Below the pieces are notes generated by a model, which did no database searches, was not told where the DNA came from, and saw nothing but the letters and a program-made list of their open reading frames with translations. A program made the position numbers and the translations under genes. A stretch of 64,000 nucleotides of DNA. Source: CAYYFX01 sp964571855 (lineage in GTDB: Bacteria; ARS69). Shown one piece after another: positions 1 through 8,437 of the stretch. The stretch spans positions 434,001 through 498,000 of the forward strand of contig CAZNDO010000002.1 of NCBI GenBank assembly GCA_964571855.1. Reading direction: 5' to 3'. The first letter of the stretch is position 1, and each line of letters opens with the position of its first letter.

Positions 1-48
1 GCCGACCTGGAGCAGGCGCTGGCGAAGGTCCCCGCGTCGGTGGCCTGA
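1..48 (+). CDS. 3' end of an unidentified gene
   Basis: Frame 1 is open from the first base and ends with TGA at 46-48, encoding the last 15 residues, ADLEQALAKVPASVA. The alanine- and leucine-rich tail looks like a C-terminal helix. Codon use fits the rest of the window. The body lies outside the window, so no family can be assigned. It converges on the minus-strand gene ending at 94, with only 45 bp between. Confidence 0.5.
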   Translation, partial: ADLEQALAKVPASVA

Positions 49-93
49 GAGCGAGCCGGTCGCCGCGGCAGGGGCGCGACGGCCGGTCGCCGC

Positions 94-909
94 CTACGGG
101 TGCGGGGTCAGGCCCTCGGGCGCGTTCGAGGTCGCCGCCCGCGCGTACCAGAGCGCGGCCGCCGTGCCATCGCGCGCCTCGAGGCCGGCGAAGATGCGGA
201 AGCCCTGGCCATAGGCGTCGCTGCGGCGCTCGATCACCTCGCGCTCCCCCTCGCCACCCTCGCGGCCTTCGAGGAGTCGCCAGCTCACCCACTCCGCGAA
301 GCCCTCCCGCAGGCGCGGGCCCTGCGCCTCGGGACAGCGCGCGCCCTGCCACGCGTGGCCGATCTCGTGCGCGAGCACCGCGGTCAGGCGCGCCCGCGGC
401 AGGGGCACGAGCACGTGGATGGCCGCGCGCCCGCCCTCGCGGAGGTACACGCCGCTGAGGCCCTCGGGCGCGGCCGTCCCGGGCCGGTCGCGCAGGGCCT
501 GCTCGGAGTCCAGGACGAGCGGCGGCCACGCGTCCAGTGCCAGACCGAGACGGGAAGTGGCGTCGGCGCACAGCGACACGTACAGCGCCTCGATCTCGGC
601 CGGATCGTGCACGAGCGTGGCGGCGCACGCGGGACAGAACGCGCGGCCGTCGCTGATGCGCAGCGAGCGCACCGGGGCGCCGCACGCCGAGCATGGCAGC
701 GACGTCTCGTGGCAGTCGTCGCAGTAGTAGCCGGGCCGGCCCGCCACGGACCAGGCCCGTTCGCCGAGCGCGCGACCGCAGGCCGCGCACGGCGCGTCGG
801 CGTCCACCGCGAGGGGTCCGTCCGGGACGTCGGCGTCCTGCGCGGCGGCGGGCGGGGCGAGGATGGCGGCGAGCGACGCGGCCAGCGCGACGGCCGCACC
901 GCGTGTCAG
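94..909 (-). CDS. DA1-like zinc-ribbon metallopeptidase, exported
   Basis: The 271-residue product starts with a hydrophobic Ala/Leu segment ending APPAAAQ, which reads as a signal peptide. Residues about 38-100 hold repeated CxxC pairs (CAAC, CDDC, CSAC, CPAC) typical of LIM-like zinc ribbons. Further on are a zinc-peptidase motif HEIGHAW and a downstream EGFAEW that could supply the third ligand. This order matches the DA1 family (LIM followed by DA1 peptidase). No ATG, GTG or TTG start is available after the upstream stop, so I chose CTG at 909, which overlaps the upstream TGA (CTGA) and implies translational coupling. The substrate is unknown. The start is the weakest part of the call. 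Confidence 0.6.
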   Translation of the reverse strand: MTRGAAVALAASLAAILAPPAAAQDADVPDGPLAVDADAPCAACGRALGERAWSVAGRPGYYCDDCHETSLPCSACGAPVRSLRISDGRAFCPACAATLVHDPAEIEALYVSLCADATSRLGLALDAWPPLVLDSEQALRDRPGTAAPEGLSGVYLREGGRAAIHVLVPLPRARLTAVLAHEIGHAWQGARCPEAQGPRLREGFAEWVSWRLLEGREGGEGEREVIERRSDAYGQGFRIFAGLEARDGTAAALWYARAATSNAPEGLTPHP

Positions 910-1148
910 TCGGCGGAGCGCTTCAGCTCCGCGATCTCGGCGCGCAGCGCGTCGATCTCGCGCCGCAACTCGCGACCCTGCAGGTCCATCGATCCTTCCA
1001 GGAACACCAGTCCGCCGAGCGGCACGCCCACGAGGCACGCGAGGAACATGAGCGCGAGGGTGGGCGTGAGCAGACCGGCCTGGACCAGGATGCGGTGCAT
1101 CAGGAAGAGGGAGGCCAGGAAGACCACGCTGCCGAGGATCGACTTCAC
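906..1148 (-). CDS. small two-helix membrane protein with coiled-coil tail
   Basis: The 80-residue product has two hydrophobic segments (about residues 4-22 and 27-50) followed by a charged helix, RELRREIDALRAEIAELKRS, that should form a short coiled coil. GTG at 1148 is preceded by GGAGGT at good spacing and is preferred over an earlier start at 1211, which would add a non-hydrophobic tail. The stop overlaps the CTG start of the DA1-like gene, so the two are probably one transcript. I recognise no family; it may be a small scaffold or a shock-protein-B-like membrane protein. Confidence 0.55.
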   Translation of the reverse strand: MKSILGSVVFLASLFLMHRILVQAGLLTPTLALMFLACLVGVPLGGLVFLEGSMDLQGRELRREIDALRAEIAELKRSAD

Positions 1149-1229
1149 GGCGGACCTCCGGCCGGGCTTGCCCTGGGCCGGGATCCTCCCCGATGCCCCG
1201 CCCCCGGTCAAGGCGCGCGGGCGCCGCCG

Positions 1230-1511
1230 TCACCGGACCTCGGCGGGCGCTTCCGCGTCCTGGTCCTCGACGCGCCGCGGACGCGACGCGGTCGTCGCCG
1301 CGGTCAGGTTCACGACCTCGGTCCATTCCAGCCGCGCGCTGCTGCGCACCGGCGGCGCCGCGCGGGACGGCTCCGCGCCGCCCGTGCGGGCGCCCGGCAG
1401 CGCCTCGCCGAAGAGGTCCCGCACGGCGTGGCGAAGTCGCGAACTCGCCGTGAGGCGGCCGAGCGCCGTGAGGGCCACGACGGCGATGAGGACACCCAGG
1501 AGGATCTGCAC
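1230..1511 (-). CDS. small single-pass membrane protein, unknown function
   Basis: The 93-residue product has one N-terminal transmembrane helix (about residues 3-20) followed by a basic, low-complexity cytoplasmic region. It starts at GTG 1511. It lies 57 bp downstream of the RecD2-like gene and upstream of the small membrane gene at 906-1148, all in the same direction. No motif is recognisable. The strong GC3 pattern supports it being real, but it is short. Confidence 0.4.
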   Translation of the reverse strand: MQILLGVLIAVVALTALGRLTASSRLRHAVRDLFGEALPGARTGGAEPSRAAPPVRSSARLEWTEVVNLTAATTASRPRRVEDQDAEAPAEVR

Positions 1512-1568
1512 GGCCGAGCTCCGCGGCGACGGGGATTTCCCGGAGGATCGGCACGATCCACGCCGCCC

Positions 1569-3752
1569 TTAAGCCGCGGACAGCTCCCCCTTGAGCCGGG
1601 CCACCAGCGTGGTCCGGCGCCCGCGCGCACGGCCGGGGCGCAACGCCAGGGCCAGCGCGCGCCGGCTGCCCACGAGGACCACACCGCGCCGCGCCCGGGT
1701 GACCGCCGTGTAGAACAGGGGGCGATCCAGCAGGATGGCGTGCTGCGTGGAAAGCGGCAGGACCACCCAGTCGTACTCGCTTCCTTGCGATTTGTGGATC
1801 GTGATGGCGTACGCGAGCGCCACCTGGTCCCACTCCGCGGCCGGGATCTCCACGAGCGCGTCGAAGCGCACCGCGAGCCCCTGCGGCCCGGCGCTCTCCA
1901 CGCGCCCGATCTCCCCGTTGAAGACGTTCCGCGCGTAATCGTTGCGCAGCTGGATCACGCGATCGCCCGCGCGGAAACGGCGCCGGCCCATCCGGACCTC
2001 CTCGCCGCGCGGGTTCAGGTCGTCCTGCAACGCCTCGTTGAGCGCGTCGGCCCCCGCGTCCCCCTTGTACATCGGAACGAGGACCTGCACGTCGCGCACG
2101 GGGTCCACCCCCTCGGACGCGGGCAGCCCTTCCCGCACGATGCGGCGCACCTCCTCCGCCACGTCCGGGGCCGCGTCACGCTCCACGAACACGAAGTCCC
2201 CCCGTCCCGGCTCCACCCACTCCGGCGGCTCCCCCGACAGGATGCGGTGCGCGTTCCGGACGACGCCGCTGCGCTCCCCGGCGCGGAAGATCCGCCCGAG
2301 CCGCGCGGTGGGAACGAGCCGGCTCCGCAGCAGGTCCCGCAGCACCTCCCCCGGCCCGACGGAGGGCAGCTGGTCCGCATCGCCCACGAGCAGGAGCCGC
2401 GCGCCCGGCGGCACGGCCCGCACGAGGCTGGAGAAGAGGCGGAGATCCACCATGGACGACTCGTCCACGAGGACGGCGTCCGCCTCGAGGGGGTGCGACT
2501 CGTCGCGCCCGAACTCGCCGGTCGACGGATCGAAGCCGAGGAGCCGGTGCAGGGTCGACGCGTCGCGGCCGGTGGCCTCGGACAGCCGCCGCGCCGCCCG
2601 CCCCGTCGGGGCGGCCAGCACGAGCCGCAGGCGATGCCGCTCCAGGAGGTCCAGCAGGAAGCGCGTCAGCGTCGTCTTGCCCGTGCCGGGGCCGCCGGTG
2701 ATGACGACCACGTGCGTCTCGTGCGCGAGGCGCACCGCCGCCACCTGGTCGTCCGACAGGGCGAGGCCGCGCTGCCGCTCCAGCTGCTCCAGCTCGCGGC
2801 GGTCGAACGCCAGGTCGCCCGCCGGCGCCTCCAGCAGGGCGCGCAACCGCTCCGCCGCGTCCACCTCCGCGCGGTGCAGGCCGCGCGTGTACACGCGGTC
2901 GTCCTCGCGCACGGCGCGTCCGTCCACCGCGAGTTCCGCCACCGCGCGCTCCACCGGCAGCAGGTCCACGCCGAGCAGCTCGGCGGCGCGCGCGGCCAGC
3001 TCGTCCGCGGGCACGTAGACGTCCCCGAGCTCGGAGGACTGCCGCAGCACGTGGAAGAGCCCGGCGCCGATGCGCTCCGGATCCTCCGCCGACACGCCCA
3101 GGCTGCGGGCCAGCACGTCCGCCCGCACGAAGCCGATGCCCCACACGTCCCGGGACAGCCGATAGGGGTCCGTCTTCACGACGTCCAGGGCGGACTCGCC
3201 GTACTTCTCGTGCACGCGCGCGGCGTAGCGCGCGCCGAGCCCGTTCTCCTCCAGCAGGAGCGTGAGGTCGCGCAGGCGCGCGTTCGCCCGCACCGCCTCG
3301 GCGAGACCCAGCGCCTTCGGGAGCGACACGCCGGGGACGCGCGCCACCTCCTCCGGCCGCTTCTCCACCGTCTCCAGCGTGGCCTTCCCGAACGCCTCCA
3401 CGATGCGCTCGGCCAGCTTCGGCCCGATCCCGGCGGCGAGCCCCGAACCGAGGTACCGCGCGATCGCCTCCTCCGTGTGCGGCTCCTTGCGCTCGAGCGC
3501 GAGCACCTCGAGCTGCCGGCCGAACTTCGGGTGGTCCACCCACCGGCCGCGCGCCCGGATCCGCTCGCCGACCGCGAGCGGCGGCATGCGGCCGACGACC
3601 GCGAGCGTGCGCTCGTCCCCTTCCGGGGAGACGCGCAGCACCGTGTAGCCGGTGGCCTCGCTGCGGAAGGTGATGCGCGAGACGGTGCCCACGAGCTCCG
3701 CCTCGCCGGAGGCGCTCGGGAACAGCGGGAACTGCTCCACCCGATCAGGCAC
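1569..3752 (-). CDS. recD2: RecD2-type ATP-dependent DNA helicase
   Basis: This 727-residue protein is an SF1B 5'-3' DNA helicase of the RecD2/TraA class, which in other bacteria acts outside RecBCD in DNA repair. An N-terminal OB-like domain (about 15-90) precedes helix-hairpin-helix segments (about 100-215, with GIGPKLAERI and GIGFVRADVLA). The helicase core has Walker A GGPGTGKTT (353-361), Walker B VLVDESSM, motif III LLVGDADQLPSVGPGEVL and the C-terminal AITIHKSQGSEYD and YTAVTRAR motifs. Start GTG at 3752 has GGGGAG six bases upstream; a longer open frame reads through the upstream sigma gene in the wrong frame. No RecB or RecC gene is nearby, in agreement with RecD2. Confidence 0.92.
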   Translation of the reverse strand: MPDRVEQFPLFPSASGEAELVGTVSRITFRSEATGYTVLRVSPEGDERTLAVVGRMPPLAVGERIRARGRWVDHPKFGRQLEVLALERKEPHTEEAIARYLGSGLAAGIGPKLAERIVEAFGKATLETVEKRPEEVARVPGVSLPKALGLAEAVRANARLRDLTLLLEENGLGARYAARVHEKYGESALDVVKTDPYRLSRDVWGIGFVRADVLARSLGVSAEDPERIGAGLFHVLRQSSELGDVYVPADELAARAAELLGVDLLPVERAVAELAVDGRAVREDDRVYTRGLHRAEVDAAERLRALLEAPAGDLAFDRRELEQLERQRGLALSDDQVAAVRLAHETHVVVITGGPGTGKTTLTRFLLDLLERHRLRLVLAAPTGRAARRLSEATGRDASTLHRLLGFDPSTGEFGRDESHPLEADAVLVDESSMVDLRLFSSLVRAVPPGARLLLVGDADQLPSVGPGEVLRDLLRSRLVPTARLGRIFRAGERSGVVRNAHRILSGEPPEWVEPGRGDFVFVERDAAPDVAEEVRRIVREGLPASEGVDPVRDVQVLVPMYKGDAGADALNEALQDDLNPRGEEVRMGRRRFRAGDRVIQLRNDYARNVFNGEIGRVESAGPQGLAVRFDALVEIPAAEWDQVALAYAITIHKSQGSEYDWVVLPLSTQHAILLDRPLFYTAVTRARRGVVLVGSRRALALALRPGRARGRRTTLVARLKGELSAA

Positions 3753-3820
3753 GCGGGACTCCCCGGAAGGTCCCCGTGGGTACCACGGCGTCGCATCGCG
3801 GACAAGCGCGGGCGCGAGAA

Positions 3821-3851
3821 GGCCCCCGCCGCGCTTCCAGCGGCGGGGGCC
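3821..3851 (-). terminator. intrinsic terminator after the sigma factor gene
   Basis: A perfect 12-bp GC stem (3821-3832 with 3840-3851) and a 7-base loop is followed on the minus strand by TTCTC. It sits 30 bp after the sigma-factor stop and 69 bp before recD2, so it should separate the two transcripts. The U-tract is short, as is usual in GC-rich genomes. Confidence 0.72.
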
Positions 3852-3880
3852 GAAGAGGCTCGCCGGGGGTGCCGGCGGCG

Positions 3881-4855
3881 CTACGCCGCCTCCGCCCCAC
3901 GCGCGAGCCGCCGGAGCTTCAGCAGGCAGCGCTTCTCGATCTGGCGGACCCGCTCCCGCGTGACCCCGATCTTCTTCCCGGTCTCCTCCAACGAGAGCGG
4001 CTCCTGCCCGTCCAGTCCGAAGCGGAAGTTCAGGATCCTCCGCTCCCGGTCGTCCAGGATCTCCAGCAACACGGCCATCCGGCGCCGGTTCAGCGTGTCG
4101 CCCGCATGCTCCAGCGGCGACTCCTGGCTGCCGTCCGGCAGCAGGTCGTACAGCGTGGCCTGCGCCTCCTCGCCGATCGGGGAGTCCATCGACAGCGTGC
4201 CGCGCGTGAGGCGCGCGAGGTCGTTCACCTTCTCCACGGGAAGCTCCAGGGCCTTCGCCACGTCGTCCACCGAGTGGCGGCCCTCGCTGGTCTGCGCGAG
4301 CTTCCGCTCCACCTGGAGGTACTTCCGCAGACTGGCGATCACGTTCGCGGGGATGCGCACGGTGCGGCTGTGGTTCGCGAGCGCCCGCGTGATCGACTGC
4401 CGGATCCACTTCGACGCGTACGTCGAGAACCGGAAGCCCAGCTCGGGGTCGAAGTACTCCGCGGCCTTGATGAGGCCCAGGTTGCCTTCCCCGATCAGGT
4501 CGCTGAAGGACAGGCCCATCCCCTGGTAGCGGCGCGCGATGGAGACGACGAGGCGGAGGTTCGCCGCCACGAGCCGGTCGTGCGCCCGCCGGTCGCCCTT
4601 GCGCGCCGCGCGCGACAGCTCCACCTCCTGCTCGCGCTTGAGCAGCTTGGTGCGGCTGATGGCCGCCAGGTAGCATCCCAGGCTGTCCCGGGTGCGCATG
4701 CGGGCCGCCCCGGACGCACGGGCGCTCCGGCCCTCCGCGCCTTCGGCGCGCTCCTCCGCGCGCTCGTCGAGAGTCTCCTCGCCGCTATCGAGCATGTCCA
4801 AACCTCCGAGAACCACGTGACCGTAGTCGAGGTCTTCCGAAGCCCAGAGGTCCAT
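3881..4855 (-). CDS. RNA polymerase sigma factor, RpoD/RpoS (sigma-70) type
   Basis: The 324-residue protein has sigma regions 1.2, 2, 3 and 4 but no long 1.1 region, so it is a group-2 (RpoS/SigB-like) factor or a short primary factor. Region 1.2 reads DSLGCYLAAISR. Region 2 has LVVSIARRYQGMG, DLIGEGNLGLIKA and the promoter-melting stretch FSTYASKWIRQSITRA. Region 4.2 ends with LEETGKKIGVTRERVRQIE, the -35-reading helix-turn-helix. ATG at 4855 has GGAGG seven bases upstream. A near-perfect sigma-54 promoter lies about 100 bp upstream, and a sigma-54 enhancer-binding protein gene follows upstream in the same direction, suggesting a cascade in which RpoN controls this factor. RpoS in Borrelia is a known case of that wiring. 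Confidence 0.9.
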   Translation of the reverse strand: MDLWASEDLDYGHVVLGGLDMLDSGEETLDERAEERAEGAEGRSARASGAARMRTRDSLGCYLAAISRTKLLKREQEVELSRAARKGDRRAHDRLVAANLRLVVSIARRYQGMGLSFSDLIGEGNLGLIKAAEYFDPELGFRFSTYASKWIRQSITRALANHSRTVRIPANVIASLRKYLQVERKLAQTSEGRHSVDDVAKALELPVEKVNDLARLTRGTLSMDSPIGEEAQATLYDLLPDGSQESPLEHAGDTLNRRRMAVLLEILDDRERRILNFRFGLDGQEPLSLEETGKKIGVTRERVRQIEKRCLLKLRRLARGAEAA

Positions 4856-4961
4856 GGCGGCCTCCCTTCGCCCAGCTCGCGACCGGGGTGAAGGCGGGGA
4901 AACGGGCCGGCACTTCGGTTCGGCAAACCCCACGATAGGTTGCCGTCCGTTGCACTCCTTC

Positions 4962-4977
4962 TGCACCGTTCGTGCCA
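4962..4977 (-). promoter_or_regulatory. sigma-54 (-24/-12) promoter candidate for the sigma-factor gene
   Basis: On the minus strand the sequence is TGGCACGAACGGTGCA. It matches the RpoN consensus TGGCACG-N4-TTGCA at all but one base and keeps the GG and GC dinucleotides exactly 10 bases apart. Transcription would start near 4950 and give a leader of about 95 bases before the ATG at 4855. A palindrome CACGG-C-CCGTG (5051-5061), about 85 bp upstream, could be an activator site; that part is speculative. Confidence 0.6.
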
Positions 4978-5248
4978 GGAAGCAGCAACCGGCCCGGCCG
5001 TGCGCGCGGTCGACGCAAGATGTTGCCATGTAAAGAGATGACGTGGATGCCACGGCCCGTGCCAGACCGTTGGACGAGCGGGTGGATCCATGGGCCAAGG
5101 GCCGGCACTGTGAAGCTCGGTTACAGGGATCGCCCGAGGCTTCCAAGTCGTTGCCAGGACATTGCTTCAGAGATGCGCACGGGATTCACATCGAGGCGGG
5201 GAGGCCGGGAACTTCGTGCGCAGGTCCCGCGCCGCAACCGTCGGAGAC
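4978..5248. other. gene-free stretch upstream of the sigma factor
   Basis: This part of the 393-bp gap between the activator stop and the sigma-factor promoter has no credible reading frame and is less GC-rich than its surroundings. It holds the short palindrome CACGG-C-CCGTG at 5051-5061, inside a second TGGCACG-containing stretch (5048-5064) whose -12 half lacks the GC. It would suit an upstream activator-binding region. I see no terminator directly after the activator gene. Confidence 0.3.
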
Positions 5249-8200
5249 CTAGAGGTCGATGGCGTAGCGGGCGATCTTGTTCAGGAGACCGCGCCGGCTC
5301 AGGCCGAGCAACTTCGCCGCGTGCGACCGGTTGCCCTCCGTCTTGCGGAGCGCCTGGATCACGAGCTCCTTCTCGATGCCTTCCACGCGATCCTGGAGGG
5401 ACTCATTCAGGGAAAGCGCGGCCACGGCCCGGGGCGTGGTGCCCTGCAACTCGGAGGACAGGGAGCCCACCTCGATCTCACCGGCCTCGGAGGCCATGGC
5501 CACGGCGCGCTCGACCTCGTGCCGGAGGTCGCGCACGTTGCCGGGCCACGGATAGGCCACCAGCCGGGCCATCGCTTCCGGAGTGAACCCTTCCACAGCC
5601 TTGCTCGCGGATGCGCGGAACTCCGTCAGGAAATGCTCCACGAGGAGCGGGATGTCCTCGGGGCGCTCGCGCAGCGGCGGCAGCTCGATCCGGATCACGC
5701 GAAGCCGGTAGTACAGGTCCGGCAGGAAGCGTCCCGCCTCGACCAGCGCCTTCAGCGGCTGGTTCGCCGCGCACACGATCCGCACGTCGATGCGCCGGAC
5801 CCGCGTGGAGCCCACCGGCTTGATCTCGCCGAGGTCCACGACGCGCAGCAGCCGCTCCTGGAAGTCCCGGCTGGTCTTGTCGATCTCGTCCAGCAGGATG
5901 GTCCCGCCGTCCGCCCGCTCGAACAGGCCGATCTTGTCCCGGGAAGCGTCCGTGAACGAGCCCTTGAGGTGCCCGAACAGCTCGCTCTCCAGGACGTCCC
6001 GCGAGAGCGCGGCGCAGTTCACGGCGACGAACGGGCGCTCGCGGCGCGAGGAGCCGTCGTGCAGGGCGCGCGCGATCAGCTCCTTGCCGGTCCCCGTCTC
6101 CCCCTCGAGGAGCACGGTGGCGCGCGACTCCGACACACGGTCCACGAGGTCCAGGATCTCCAGCATCCGGCGGCTCTGCGTGACGATGCCGTCGAAGCCG
6201 GACCGGTTGTCCAGGCGCCGCCGGAGCTCCCGGTTCTCGTGCCGCACCGCCTCCAGCCGCATGCGCTGCACCGCGGTGGTGGCGGTGGCGGCGAACGCCA
6301 CGAGGAAGTCCAGCGCCGGCTGCCGGAAGTAGCCGGCGTCCGCACGCAGGTCCACGTACAGGCCGCCCAGCAGCTCGTGCTCCGAGAACAGGGGCATGAA
6401 GACGATCGACCCCAGCCGCTCGAGCCGCTCGAGGCCCGAGCCCTGGAAGCGGGGATCCCGCGCGGGGCGCGTGGACACGATGGGCTTCGGCGTGAACTCG
6501 CCTCCCGCGCGCAGCGCCTCCACCACGGAGAGGATCTCCGCCCGATCGGTGGCGGCCAGCGTGCTCTCCGCCGCCGGCGCCAGCCGGCCCGTGCCCGGGT
6601 CCACCAGGAGCAGGACCACGCGGTCCGCGTTCATCCGATCCTCGATCGCCTGCTCGATCGCGCGTACGCGGGCGGTCCGGTCCTTCGCCGCATGCACGCG
6701 GGCCGCGGCCTCGTTCAGTCCGGCGAGGTCGTTGCGCTCGGAGAGCGCCGTCTCCTCCAGGAGCCGGTCGATGTCCCGGTGCACGGCGAGAAGCTGCTCC
6801 TGGTCCTCGTCGCTCCCCACGCGCTCCAGCAGCTCCATGGCGGCCTGCAGGTGGTGGCGGGCCTCGCCGGTGGGGTGGTCGCACACCATCTCGAGCTTCG
6901 CCAGCAGGAGGTACGCGTGGCCGGCCTCGTAGTCCGCGCCGATGCGCTCGAACGTGCGCCGCGACTCCTCCACGTTCCGGGCCGCGTCGTCCAGGTCCAC
7001 GATGTTCTCGATGCAGAACTCCGCGTACTCGAGCTGCGTGACCGCGGCCTCGAACGGCACGCCGCGCGCCTGCTGCAGGGCCAGCGCCTCCTGGTACGCC
7101 TTCGACGCCGCGACGATGTCCGCCTCGCGCGCCAGGATGCGCGCGGCCACCCGGAGCAGGACGCCCCGCTCGTACTCCTCGTCCAGCGCCGCGGACAGCG
7201 CGAGCCCGCGGTCCAGCCACTCCCGCGCCTCCGCGAGGTGTCCGAGCCGCGACTCCAGTTCGGCCAGCCGGCGCAGCGCCTCGAGCACGAGGTCCCCGCG
7301 CGGGGCCAACTTCTCCCCGTCGTGCAGGGCCTCCGTGTACAGCCGGCGCGCCTCCTCGTAGGACTCGCTGGCGAGCGCCAGGTCCCCGCGGAACTCCTTG
7401 ACGAGGACGCGCTCGCGCGCCTCGCCCAGCTCCTCGATGATGGCCGCGGCACGGTCGTACAGCGACTGCGCCTCCGCCCAGTCCCGCTTGTACCGGTGGT
7501 AGTTCCCGAGGTTCAGGCACACCATGCCGACGTTCCACTGGCTGCCGATGCCCTCGAGCAGGCGCATGGCACGCTCGATGTGCTCCCGCGCCGCCTCCCA
7601 GCGGCCGGCCTTGAACTCCACGATGCCGAGGTTGTCGAGGCTCTGCCCGACGCGCAGCGTGTCCCCGAGCGCCTCGTGGTGGGCGACGGCCGCGCGCAGG
7701 TACTCGGCGGCGCGGTCGAACTGGCCGCGGTTCTTCGCCATGAGCCCCAGGTTGTTGAGGCACTGCGCCGTGCCCGCCTGGTCCTCGATGAGGCGGAACC
7801 CCGCGAGCGCGGCCTCGAACGACCGCGTAGCGGCATCCCAATCCCCGCGACGCATGGCGAGGATGCCGAACGTCTTCTGTGCGCGCGCCAGTTCGGCGGC
7901 CGCCGAACGATCGAGGATGGCCTCCGTGACGCGCTGGACGCAGCCTTCCGCGCGGTCGTAGTCCCCGAGCGAGAGCAGCGCGAACGCCAGCTCGTTCTCG
8001 ATGCGGCAGCGCACCACGGGGGAGGCATCCTTCGCCTGCGCCGCGGCCCGGCCCAGCAGCGCCACGGCGTCCGCGTAGTCCCCCGTCTGCGACTTGCAGA
8101 CGGCCATCTTGAAGTAGACGTCGGCGAGGAGCTCGGGGGATTCCCGCGCCTTCTCCACGAGGTGGAGGATCTGCTCGTAGTACTCCATGGCGGAGCCGAA

Positions 8201-8332
8201 CTCGCCCGCGCTGCGGCTGAACTCCGCGAGTTGCTCCAGGAGCGTCACATCGGCCGGCGACGTGCGCGAAGTCCCGCTCGGCGTGGCGCCGCGCCCGCGT
8301 CCGTCATTCGGCTTCTCGTGGGGCCCTCGCAT
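5249..8332 (-). CDS. sigma-54-type enhancer-binding protein with TPR, GAF, AAA+ and Fis domains
   Basis: This 1027-residue regulator begins with about a dozen TPR-like helical pairs (about 40-500, e.g. CLNNLGLMAKNRGQFDRAAEYL), then a GAF-like domain (about 560-690). The AAA+ domain (about 712-945) has Walker A GETGTGKE (744-751), Walker B TILLDEID and arginine fingers in LPPLRERPEDIP. A Fis-type helix-turn-helix (about 990-1027, GNRSHAAKLLGLSRRGLLNK) ends the protein. The loop that contacts sigma-54, normally GAFTGA, reads GSFTDA (791-796). ATG at 8332 has GGGAG five bases upstream and is preferred to GTG at 8338. A TPR sensor suggests protein- or ligand-triggered control. The adjacent sigma-54 promoter at 4962-4977 is a likely target, by inference. 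Confidence 0.88.
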   Translation of the reverse strand: MRGPHEKPNDGRGRGATPSGTSRTSPADVTLLEQLAEFSRSAGEFGSAMEYYEQILHLVEKARESPELLADVYFKMAVCKSQTGDYADAVALLGRAAAQAKDASPVVRCRIENELAFALLSLGDYDRAEGCVQRVTEAILDRSAAAELARAQKTFGILAMRRGDWDAATRSFEAALAGFRLIEDQAGTAQCLNNLGLMAKNRGQFDRAAEYLRAAVAHHEALGDTLRVGQSLDNLGIVEFKAGRWEAAREHIERAMRLLEGIGSQWNVGMVCLNLGNYHRYKRDWAEAQSLYDRAAAIIEELGEARERVLVKEFRGDLALASESYEEARRLYTEALHDGEKLAPRGDLVLEALRRLAELESRLGHLAEAREWLDRGLALSAALDEEYERGVLLRVAARILAREADIVAASKAYQEALALQQARGVPFEAAVTQLEYAEFCIENIVDLDDAARNVEESRRTFERIGADYEAGHAYLLLAKLEMVCDHPTGEARHHLQAAMELLERVGSDEDQEQLLAVHRDIDRLLEETALSERNDLAGLNEAAARVHAAKDRTARVRAIEQAIEDRMNADRVVLLLVDPGTGRLAPAAESTLAATDRAEILSVVEALRAGGEFTPKPIVSTRPARDPRFQGSGLERLERLGSIVFMPLFSEHELLGGLYVDLRADAGYFRQPALDFLVAFAATATTAVQRMRLEAVRHENRELRRRLDNRSGFDGIVTQSRRMLEILDLVDRVSESRATVLLEGETGTGKELIARALHDGSSRRERPFVAVNCAALSRDVLESELFGHLKGSFTDASRDKIGLFERADGGTILLDEIDKTSRDFQERLLRVVDLGEIKPVGSTRVRRIDVRIVCAANQPLKALVEAGRFLPDLYYRLRVIRIELPPLRERPEDIPLLVEHFLTEFRASASKAVEGFTPEAMARLVAYPWPGNVRDLRHEVERAVAMASEAGEIEVGSLSSELQGTTPRAVAALSLNESLQDRVEGIEKELVIQALRKTEGNRSHAAKLLGLSRRGLLNKIARYAIDL

Positions 8333-8377
8333 GCCCACTCCCGCTCGTGTGAACTCCGTTCACTCTGCACCGCACGA

Positions 8378-8413
8378 CCTGCCTACCGAACGACTTCGGT
8401 CGCCGGTAGGTAG
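8378..8413. terminator. hairpin between two minus-strand genes
   Basis: Arms 8378-8388 and 8403-8413 pair as CCTGCCTACCG with CGGTAGGTAGG with one mismatch. An overlapping stem ACCGAA/TTCGGT (8385-8390 with 8395-8400) offers an alternative fold. It lies between the stop at 8438 and the activator start, so it may terminate the small secreted-protein transcript or act in the activator leader. There is no U-run. Confidence 0.4.
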
Positions 8414-8437
8414 GACGTGCGCCTCGATCAGCCCCTG

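Noticed and set aside
55..93. Duplicated GCCGGTCGCCGC at 55-66 and 81-92
   Set aside because: Two copies of a 12-base GC-rich word in a short gap are not enough to define an element, and no convincing stem forms.
693..4529. Very long plus-strand open frame opposite recD2 and the sigma-factor gene
   Set aside because: It is rich in Arg, His, Gln and Pro without any domain pattern and mirrors the GC3 bias of the minus-strand genes. The same holds for many other long antisense frames, e.g. 5162-8413 and 36538-40902.
5143..5156. Second sigma-54-like site, TGGCAACGACTTGG on the minus strand
   Set aside because: The spacing between the -24 GG and the -12 element is wrong and the essential GC is missing.
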